From: Novosphingobium sp.
GTDB taxonomy: Bacteria; Pseudomonadota; Alphaproteobacteria; Sphingomonadales; Sphingomonadaceae
Length of the DNA: 5,357 nucleotides
Direction: 5' to 3'
NCBI GenBank assembly: GCA_030830245.1
Contig: JAURNJ010000250.1
Span: 1-5,357, forward strand
The translations under genes were made by a program, and so were the position numbers. Shown one piece after another: positions 1 to 5,357 of the stretch; position 1 is the stretch's first letter; every line of letters starts with the position of its first letter. Below the pieces are notes generated by a model. That model saw nothing but the letters and a program-made list of their open reading frames with translations. It made no database searches and had not been told where the DNA came from.

Positions 1-800
1 CCCAGCGCCTCGCCAATCAGTTGCTGCGAACTGTTGATGTAGCCAAGGATCGCCGCCTGCACGAACACGCCCGCCACCACATAACCGGTCGCCGCGCGAA
101 TGGAAAAAGCCTGCGCCATGTTGCGTGCAATGACGCGAAGGGCAATCGGCTGCCGGTATTCGGGATGGAGCGTTTCGGGCAGGCGAAACCACGCCCAGAT
201 CGCCACCGTGGCGGGCAGGATAGCCATGGTGGCAAAGATCGCGCGCCAGTTGAACAGCAGCATGATGCCCTGCCCCAGCAAGGGTGCGAGCATCGGCACC
301 AGCATGAACACCATGGCGATCATCGACTGGGTCTTCGCCATCTTGTCGCCGACAAAGCGGTCGCGCAGGATCGCCGCGGGCAGGGTCATCAGCCCGGAAG
401 AGAACACTCCCTGTACCACGCGGAACAACAGCAAGGCCGTGAAACTCGTCGCGAAGGCAGCGAAAAGCGAGGTGATGAAGTAACCGGCAAGGCAGGCGAG
501 GACGACGGGCCTGCGACCATAGCGGTCCGCCAATGGCCCGGAAAACAGCGCGCACGCTCCGCTCGAAACCAGGAACACGCCGATCACCAATTGGCGGTCG
601 TTGGCATTGGTGACGCCAAGGTCGCTGGCGATTACTGCAAGGCCGGGCAACATCACATCGATGGCGAGCGCCTGCAGCGCCATCAGCGACGCCATGAGGC
701 CAATGAATTCGGCTTCTTTCATCGGGAACGGGCGAGTCTCGCCATCGGGGCCATGCATTGAGCGCCATTGCCGCAACGCAGCACGGATAGCTAGGCGCAA
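1..800 (-). CDS. Bcr/CflA-family MFS drug-efflux transporter, partial (C-terminus beyond left edge)
   Basis: Reading the minus strand from base 800 leftward gives an uninterrupted frame to the window edge, about 266 codons of a protein that in this family is usually near 400 residues. It is an inner-membrane 12-helix proton antiporter type. Counting from the ATG at 758, the first helix contains ALAIDVMLPGL (about 30-40), the LAxDxxLP-type signature of Bcr/CflA/MdfA proteins. Residues 74-83 read GPLADRYGRR, the MFS motif A of the loop between helices 2 and 3. FRVVQG and later NWRAIF are also typical. About six to seven helices are present. Start choice: a TTG at 800 has AAGAGGAG five bases upstream and is in frame; the ATGs at 758 and 722 are alternatives with poorer ribosome sites, though 758 gives a more usual N-terminal length. 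The gene is divergent from dinB. Substrate cannot be told from sequence. Family assignment is firm; start is uncertain. Confidence 0.9.
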   Translation of the reverse strand, partial: MRLAIRAALRQWRSMHGPDGETRPFPMKEAEFIGLMASLMALQALAIDVMLPGLAVIASDLGVTNANDRQLVIGVFLVSSGACALFSGPLADRYGRRPVVLACLAGYFITSLFAAFATSFTALLLFRVVQGVFSSGLMTLPAAILRDRFVGDKMAKTQSMIAMVFMLVPMLAPLLGQGIMLLFNWRAIFATMAILPATVAIWAWFRLPETLHPEYRQPIALRVIARNMAQAFSIRAATGYVVAGVFVQAAILGYINSSQQLIGEAL

Positions 801-805
801 ATTTG

Positions 806-813
806 CTCCTCTT
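806..813 (-). promoter_or_regulatory. Shine-Dalgarno site for the MFS transporter (supports TTG start at 800)
   Basis: On the minus strand AAGAGGAG lies five bases before an in-frame TTG (800-798). It is the only good ribosome-binding match upstream of this gene, and it is the reason for preferring TTG over the downstream ATGs at 758 and 722, which lack one. It could be coincidental, because closely related proteins (from memory) tend to begin nearer the ATG at 758. Confidence 0.45.
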
Positions 814-845
814 GGGCAGCACAATCGCGCTACAACGGGCATGCA
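814..845. promoter_or_regulatory. Short divergent intergenic region between MFS gene and dinB
   Basis: Only about 32 bases separate the ribosome site of the leftward transporter from the dinB start, so the two promoters must overlap each other or the coding ends. A weak -10-like TACAAC is visible at 831-836 on the plus strand, but without a well-spaced -35. No alphaproteobacterial LexA box of the GTTC-N7-GTTC type (or its complement) is present in 759-846, so direct SOS control of dinB is not supported by what is visible. No clear Shine-Dalgarno precedes the dinB ATG. Confidence 0.3.
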
Positions 846-1964
846 ATGATCCCGCAAACACCCCTCGATAACAGCGAGACGGACGAGCCAGGGCTGCGCA
901 AGATCATCCATGTCGACATGGATGCCTTTTTCGCCAGCGTCGAACAGCGTGACGATCCCTCGTTGCGCGGCCTTCCGGTCGCGGTCGGCGGGGCGAGTGG
1001 GCGCGGTGTGGTCGCAGCGGCAAGTTACGAAGCGCGCAGGTTCGGGGTGCGCTCGGCAATGCCTTCCGCGCGGGCGATCAGGCTATGTCCCGACCTCATC
1101 TTTCGCCCTGCCCGCTTCGAGGTCTATCACGAGGTCAGCCAGCAGATCCGCGCGATATTCCGCAGCTATACCCCGCATGTCGAGCCGCTATCACTCGACG
1201 AGGCCTATCTCGATGTCACCCACGACCTGATGGGTATCGGCTCGGCCACGCGCATTGCCGAAGAAATCCGCGCGCGCATCCGCGCCGAAACGCAACTGAC
1301 CGCAAGCGCGGGCGTCTCCTACAACAAGTTCCTCGCCAAGCTGGCGAGCGACCAGAACAAGCCCGATGGCCTGTGCGTGATCAGGCCCGGCGAAGGAGCA
1401 GACTTCGTGGCGAGCCTGCCAGTGCGGCGCTTTCATGGTGTCGGCCCGCGGTGCGCGGAGAAGATGGCGCGGCTCGGCATCGAGACAGGGGCGGACCTTG
1501 CGGCCAGGGATGCGACGTTCCTGCGCGCGCATTTCGGCTCGATGGGGGACTATCTCTATCGCGCCGCACGCGACATCGACCACCGCGCGGTACGCGCCGA
1601 CCGCTTGCGCAAATCAGTGGGCGGCGAGCGCACATTTCACACCAACGTTTCCGATCCCGGCCAACTGCGCGAAACCTGCGAGAAAATCGCAGGTATCGTC
1701 TGGGATAGGATCGAGGCAGCGCGGGCAAAAGGCCGCACTGTCACCCTCAAGCTGCGCTATGCCGATTTCACCACGCTGACCCGTGCGCGTTCACTACCCC
1801 AGTGCATTGTCGACCGCGCCGAATTCACGGCCATGGGACGGGCCTTGCTCGACGAGCTGATGCCCCTCCCCCAGCCGATCAGGCTGATGGGGCTGACGCT
1901 GTCCGGGCTGGAAACGGACAATGCGAAACCCGAACAAGCGGACGGTCAGCTCTCCTTGCTGTGA
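846..1964 (+). CDS. dinB: DNA polymerase IV (Y-family translesion polymerase)
   Basis: A cytoplasmic error-prone polymerase that extends primers past damaged or misaligned bases. The 372-residue product is close to the usual 350-420. HVDMDAFFASVEQRD (22-36) is the first catalytic motif, with metal ligand D24 and steric-gate F29 (matching D8 and F13 of E. coli Pol IV). SLDEAYLDVT (116-125) supplies D118 and E119, the other acidic catalytic residues. SAGVSYNKFLAKLASDQNKP (154-173) is the conserved palm motif. A helix-hairpin-helix follows in the thumb (about 191-219, core FHGVGP), then KSVGGERTF (256-264) opens the little-finger domain. The C-terminus ends QLSLL (368-372), a consensus sliding-clamp binding peptide. 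The ATG at 846 is needed to include motif I; the ribosome site is weak. All key residues are present, so the enzyme should be functional. It is divergent from the MFS gene and overlaps the Nudix remnant tail-to-tail by 19 bases. Confidence 0.97.
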   Translation: MIPQTPLDNSETDEPGLRKIIHVDMDAFFASVEQRDDPSLRGLPVAVGGASGRGVVAAASYEARRFGVRSAMPSARAIRLCPDLIFRPARFEVYHEVSQQIRAIFRSYTPHVEPLSLDEAYLDVTHDLMGIGSATRIAEEIRARIRAETQLTASAGVSYNKFLAKLASDQNKPDGLCVIRPGEGADFVASLPVRRFHGVGPRCAEKMARLGIETGADLAARDATFLRAHFGSMGDYLYRAARDIDHRAVRADRLRKSVGGERTFHTNVSDPGQLRETCEKIAGIVWDRIEAARAKGRTVTLKLRYADFTTLTRARSLPQCIVDRAEFTAMGRALLDELMPLPQPIRLMGLTLSGLETDNAKPEQADGQLSLL

Positions 1965-2197
1965 CCCGCGCTTGACTGCCGCTCCAGATGTGCCTGCCAC
2001 AGGTCCAGCCGCACCCGGCTCGGTCCATCGGGCAGTACCGGCATTTCGGAATAGGCGAAAAAGCGCGCCTCGATCACTTCGCGCCCGTCGGGCCTTGGCT
2101 CGCCAGTGACGATCCCAGCAAACAGGCTCGCGGTACCCCTCGCCGCCCTCGCACAGTATGCTGACCGAGCTCGGGAACTGCCTGGTATCTGAGTCAA
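1946..2197 (-). pseudogene. Nudix hydrolase, C-terminal remnant lacking the Nudix box
   Basis: The minus-strand frame ends at TGA 1948-1946 and encodes a peptide with LFAGIVTGEPRPDGREVIEA followed by RFFAYSEMPVLPDG. This resembles the last strands of Nudix hydrolases, where a GxPRPDGREVxEARFF-type stretch follows the catalytic helix. The Nudix box itself (GX5EX7REUXEEXGU), which binds the metal and does the chemistry, is absent: the frame closes with a TGA at 2200-2198, where the glycosyltransferase gene ends. The upstream 20 or so codons (2150-2197) do not look Nudix-like. A second frame starting at GTG 2201 could be joined by removing one G from the GGGG near 2150, but that still gives no Nudix box. 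It is therefore most likely a 5'-deleted relic rather than an active enzyme. A short unrelated protein is possible but less likely. The only in-frame start near the 5' end is TTG at 2197. Confidence 0.6.
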
Positions 2198-3068
2198 TCA
2201 CGCGTCGGTGTTCCGCCGTTCACCAGTCGACGCAGCTCGGACAGCTGCAATCCGTAGATTTGCAGGGCCATGGCAACCAGGGCCAGCTTGCGTCCCAGTC
2301 CGAGGCGAGACAGCAGGGTGCGCTTGGATCGCGCCGCCATCTCGATGGCGAAAATGCGAACCCACCTGGCGGTGCCGATCTGACGCTCGCCCTGCCAGCG
2401 CCCGCCGACGTAGCGCCGCTCCTTGCTCAACAACTCGCTGCGGCTGCGGCGAGCCGGATGCGCCACGACCACATCGGGAGCGAAGACGATGTCATGTGAG
2501 CGCGCAATGCGCTTCGACATTTCCGTATCCCCGCCAGACTTGTGCCGGGCATCGAAGCCGCCCACCTGCCCAACCACCGCACGCGGGCTGAACCAGTTGG
2601 CAGTCACGCAGTTGTTGTTGGCCGCCATCTTTTCCAGGTTGAAGGCAAACAGTTGCTCGTAATCGGCGACCGCCGGGTCTGCCGTTTGATCCTGCTGGAA
2701 CAGCCGCACGTTGCCGGTCACGACTCCCGCGCGGGGATTGGCGAGTAGCGCGGCGACACCTTTGGCCAGCCAGTCCGGATCGGGAACGCAGTCAGAATCG
2801 GTAAAGGCAATAAAGGGCGAACTGCCCGCCTTTATCCCGGCATTGCGGGCACTGTAGGAGCCGGGCTCCGGCTCGCTGACGAGCGTTACCCAATCAAACG
2901 AGCGACCCCCCCTGCGGTCTGGTCGGTCGATCCGTTATCGACGACATAGACCTTCGTCAGCTCGCGCGGATAGGTCTGCGCGGCAATCGCGGACAGACAG
3001 GTTACGATCTCGTCTGCCCGGTTCCACACCGGGATGATCACATCGATGGCAGGCAAACTGTCAGGCAT
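2194..3068 (-). pseudogene. Family 2 (GT-A) glycosyltransferase, frameshifted at a seven-G run
   Basis: This gene would transfer a sugar from a nucleotide-sugar to a polysaccharide or lipid acceptor at the cytoplasmic membrane face. Two minus-strand frames make one GT2 protein. The first, from ATG 3068, carries AIDVIIPVWNRADE (8-20) and VVDNGSTDQT (42-51), then reaches TAA at 2888-2886. The second, entered by a -1 shift in the seven-C run at 2906-2912, carries EPGSYSARNAGIKAG, FTDSDCVPDPDW (DxD-type motif, about 89-100), GGFDARHKSGGDTEMSKRI (acceptor/catalytic region, about 170-188) and ends at TGA 2196-2194. The repaired protein is about 291 residues, normal for the family, with no other break. 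Adding one G or deleting two restores it. A GTG at 3122 is an alternative start, but the GT fold begins just after the ATG at 3068, which has AAGGAA some 14 bases upstream. Acceptor and sugar are unknown. It could be a sequencing indel, a true pseudogene or a slippage-regulated gene. Confidence 0.82.
2906..2912. repeat. Homopolymer C7 (G7 on the coding strand) at the glycosyltransferase frame break
   Basis: Seven consecutive C on the plus strand, read as GCA GGG GGG GTC in the glycosyltransferase frame. Upstream of it the GT2 N-terminal motifs are in one frame and downstream the rest is in the -1 frame, so the break lies within or very near this run. An equal C7 run at 4450-4456, inside the dehydrogenase gene, is in frame. 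Confidence 0.9.
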
Positions 3069-3178
3069 GGACTTTGTCGGGATTTCCTTGCCTTGGGCCA
3101 GAGTCACCGCAGGCTCATACACTCGGACACGATCGTATCCAAGCCCATGCCGCAGCGCAACATGCGCATGGCCAGCAG
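3069..3178. other. Gap between dehydrogenase stop and glycosyltransferase start
   Basis: About 110 bases. On the minus strand CCATGC and GCATGG form a 6-bp inverted repeat around a 15-base loop shortly after the dehydrogenase stop, but no T-run follows, so I do not call a terminator. No convincing promoter is visible. The glycosyltransferase frame stays open upward through the gap, with GTG 3122 as the only start codon seen there. Confidence 0.35.
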
Positions 3179-5357
3179 TTACCTCGGCAAGGCGAAGGCC
3201 ATCACATAGTCCTTGCTGGGCGCGCCGAGAATTTCGTGTCCGCCCGCCGCCACGACCACGATCTGCCTGCCCTTGGGCGTAACGAAGGTCGCCGGGTTCG
3301 CATTAGCTGCGGTGGGAAGGCGCGCGCGCCACAGTTCCTTGCCGCTCGCGACGGAAAAGGCGCGCAGGTAGTGGTCCATGGTCGCGCCGATGAAGGCAAG
3401 GCCGCTGCGGGTGACGGTGGCGCCGCCCGTGTTGAATATGCCAGGCACGGGAATTCCCAAGGGCGCGGCATCCTCGCTGGTGCCGAGCGGGCGCTGCCAT
3501 GCGATTTCCGGCTTGGTGAGGTCGATCGCCGTCAGCTTGCCCCATGGCGGCGCCGAACAGGGCACGCCGAGCGGCGAGAGGAACGGCAGGACATAGACGC
3601 CGTAGGGCGTGCCCTCCTGCATGTTGAGACCCTTGGCATGGTCCTGCGTGCCGGCAGACTTCATCAGCTCCGCAACCTGCTTGCGCGGCACCAGCTGGAT
3701 CAGGTTGGGCAATACAGCCGAGTTGAGCACCATGACCTGCCGCTCCTCGTCGATCGCCACCCCGCCCCAGTTGATGATGCCGAACTGGCCAGGATAGCTG
3801 ATCGAGCCGCGCACCGATGGCGGGGTGAAATCCCCGACATAATCGCGCGAGCGGAATTCGATCCTACACCACAGCTGATCGAGCGGCGTTGCGCCCCACA
3901 TGCCCGCTTCGCGAAGCGGTTCGGGACGCACGCCGGGGAAGGCCGAATAGGGCTGGGTTGGCGCATATCTTTCACCGGGAATATTGCCGCGCGGCACATC
4001 GCGCTGCTCCACCGGATGGAGCGGATTGCCGGTCCGCCGGTCGAGCAGGTAGATCTCGCCGCGCTTGGTCGCCACTGCCACTGCCGGGACCGGCCCCTGC
4101 TTGCTCCGATAGGTGAACAGGGTCGGTTGCGCCGGGATGTCGTAATCCCACAGGTCATGCCGCGTCGTCCGGAAGGCCCAGTGCAGCTTGCCGCTCGCTG
4201 CATCGATCGCGACGACGCTGCTGGCATAGCGTTCGAGTTGTTCGGAGCGCACTCCGCCGAAATAGTCGGGCGTGGCATTGCCCAGCGGCACGAAGACCAG
4301 CCCAAGCTCCGGATCGGCGCTGAGCACCGACCAGGAATTGGGAGAACCGCGCGTGTAGCCTTCGACCGGCGGCCCTTCTCCCTGCCCCGAATCCCAGGCC
4401 CAGCGCAGCGCGCCGGTCTTCACGTCGAAGGCGCGGATGCCGCACGATGCCCCCCCGGTCGCGGCACTGTCCCTGCCGAAGCCGCCAAGCACAGCGAGGC
4501 CGTTGACGATCACGGGCGGCGAAGTGACGTAGTAGAACCCCTTTTTCACCGGGCCCATGCCCTCGGTCAGCGAGACGAACCCGTTTTTGCCGAAGCCCGC
4601 GCACGGCTTGCCCGTCTCGGGATCGAGCGCGATCAGGCGGGCATCGCCTGTGGCAGTGATGATGCGTGCGGCGCATTCGCCCTTAGCGTCCGCATTGTCC
4701 GCCTCGACATAGGAGACGCCCCGACAGGCTTTCAGCTTCGGCCCGCTCAGGTCCAGCTTGGGATCGAAGGTCCATCGTTCCATGCCGCTGTCGGCATCGA
4801 GTGCGACCACCCGGTTGTGCGGCGTGCAGATGAACACCTTGTCGCCCACCATGGTCGGCGTTGCCTGAAAGGTATAGCCGCCCGGCGACTTGGGATGGCT
4901 CTCGCGGCTGTCGCCGGTGCGGTAGGTCCACAGTGGCTTCAATTGGTTTACGTTTTCCGGTGTGATCTGGCTGGCGGGTGAAAAGCGGTTGCCCTTCGAA
5001 GTACGTCCGAAGCCGGTCCACTGGTCCACGCCGGACGGGGCGGCGTCCTGGACCATGGCAAGAGGCTTGTCGGAGAGTTTGGGACCACTTGCAAACCAGG
5101 CCGCCGCAAGCAAGCCTGCGCCCGCAAGGCAGGTCACTGTAGCCTGCCACCTGCGACCCTGCGGTGCGTCCTCGTTCTTGTTCCTGCCCCAGGCGAGCAG
5201 CCCGGCACAGAGCACCGCGAAGAACAGGGGTCCGGCGATCCGGGGCAGCAGCTGCCAGAATTGCAGGCCGACCTCGGCCAATGCCCAGACCACGGTTGCC
5301 GCAAAGACGGCAAGGTAGATCCAGTTGCCCGAAGCCCGCTTGCGGATCAGCTGCACG
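3179..5357 (-). CDS. Membrane-bound PQQ-dependent dehydrogenase, glucose/quinate/shikimate type, partial (N-terminus beyond right edge)
   Basis: This quinoprotein oxidises a sugar or polyol in the periplasm and passes electrons to ubiquinone. About 725 residues are in the window, against about 800 for E. coli Gcd. The first visible segments are hydrophobic (about 12-31, 40-57 and 72-89 of the fragment), matching later helices of the N-terminal membrane anchor; the first one or two helices and the true start lie past base 5357, so the GTG at 5356 is probably internal. The PQQ beta-propeller follows from about 105. TPHNRVVALDA (H180) matches the H262 region of E. coli Gcd; HDLWDYDIPAQP (400-411) holds D404, matching D466; ATKRGEIYLLDR holds K431, matching K493. 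The C-terminus GGHEILGAPSKDYVMAFALP is typical. The frame is intact to TAA at 3181-3179. All checked active-site residues are present. Glucose is the commonest substrate, but quinate or another polyol cannot be excluded, so no symbol is given. Confidence 0.93.
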   Translation of the reverse strand, partial: VQLIRKRASGNWIYLAVFAATVVWALAEVGLQFWQLLPRIAGPLFFAVLCAGLLAWGRNKNEDAPQGRRWQATVTCLAGAGLLAAAWFASGPKLSDKPLAMVQDAAPSGVDQWTGFGRTSKGNRFSPASQITPENVNQLKPLWTYRTGDSRESHPKSPGGYTFQATPTMVGDKVFICTPHNRVVALDADSGMERWTFDPKLDLSGPKLKACRGVSYVEADNADAKGECAARIITATGDARLIALDPETGKPCAGFGKNGFVSLTEGMGPVKKGFYYVTSPPVIVNGLAVLGGFGRDSAATGGASCGIRAFDVKTGALRWAWDSGQGEGPPVEGYTRGSPNSWSVLSADPELGLVFVPLGNATPDYFGGVRSEQLERYASSVVAIDAASGKLHWAFRTTRHDLWDYDIPAQPTLFTYRSKQGPVPAVAVATKRGEIYLLDRRTGNPLHPVEQRDVPRGNIPGERYAPTQPYSAFPGVRPEPLREAGMWGATPLDQLWCRIEFRSRDYVGDFTPPSVRGSISYPGQFGIINWGGVAIDEERQVMVLNSAVLPNLIQLVPRKQVAELMKSAGTQDHAKGLNMQEGTPYGVYVLPFLSPLGVPCSAPPWGKLTAIDLTKPEIAWQRPLGTSEDAAPLGIPVPGIFNTGGATVTRSGLAFIGATMDHYLRAFSVASGKELWRARLPTAANANPATFVTPKGRQIVVVAAGGHEILGAPSKDYVMAFALPR

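Noticed and set aside
21..761. 246-residue open frame on the plus strand
   Set aside because: Antisense to the MFS transporter, whose minus-strand translation has clear family motifs; composition (Q, H, R, G rich) is that of a shadow frame.
2165..2174. Perfect palindrome CCGAGCTCGG just after the glycosyltransferase stop
   Set aside because: Ten bases with no loop and no following T-run; too short for a terminator and expected by chance in GC-rich DNA.
3130..3178. Inverted repeat CCATGC/GCATGG after the dehydrogenase stop as a terminator
   Set aside because: Six-base stem, 15-base loop and no U-tract; not convincing.
3069..3185. The glycosyltransferase frame stays open upstream of 3068, suggesting a longer N-terminus or a fused remnant
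   Set aside because: No ATG, GTG or TTG occurs in frame in the gap except GTG 3122, which lacks a ribosome site; the extra peptide matches nothing I recognise, and the GT2 fold begins right after ATG 3068.
4450..4456. C7 run in the dehydrogenase as a second slippage site
   Set aside because: The reading frame continues correctly through it with family-typical sequence on both sides; useful only as a control for the run at 2906-2912.
3074..4981. 635-residue open frame on the plus strand
   Set aside because: It lies wholly antisense to the well-supported PQQ dehydrogenase, is rich in Arg, Ala and His as expected of a high-GC shadow frame, and shows no recognisable domain.

Overview
The window is GC-rich and carries ordinary chromosomal genes of Gram-negative, most likely alphaproteobacterial type. 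A Sphingomonadales/Erythrobacteraceae-like source is my best guess. It rests on gene style (Bcr/CflA transporter, a DinB ending in a clamp-binding QLSLL tail, a membrane PQQ glucose/quinate-type dehydrogenase) and on base composition, not on any marker gene. No RNA gene, CRISPR array, insertion sequence or phage gene is visible.

Layout. Bases 1-800 (minus strand) hold the N-terminal two thirds of a Bcr/CflA-family MFS drug-efflux transporter, cut by the left edge. A short divergent intergenic region (about 801-845) separates it from dinB, the Y-family DNA polymerase IV (846-1964, plus strand), which looks intact. Overlapping the 3' end of dinB tail-to-tail is the C-terminal remnant of a Nudix hydrolase (1946-2197, minus); the catalytic Nudix box is missing. 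Next, on the minus strand, is a family 2 glycosyltransferase (2194-3068) broken into two frames at a run of seven C (seven G in the coding strand) at 2906-2912. Restoring the frame gives a complete GT2 protein of about 291 residues. After a 110-base gap, 3179-5357 (minus) carries most of a membrane-bound PQQ-dependent dehydrogenase of the glucose/quinate/shikimate group, whose N-terminal membrane segments lie beyond the right edge.

How the genes relate. They do not form one pathway: efflux, translesion synthesis, a decayed nucleotide-pyrophosphatase-like gene, a polysaccharide-type glycosyltransferase and periplasmic sugar oxidation. The dehydrogenase, glycosyltransferase and Nudix remnant share a strand and could be co-transcribed. 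No terminator was found between them.

I see no convincing evidence of a new biological system. The points most worth a second look are the homopolymer frameshift in the glycosyltransferase (real mutation, phase-variable switch, recoding or assembly error) and the headless Nudix gene directly downstream of it.
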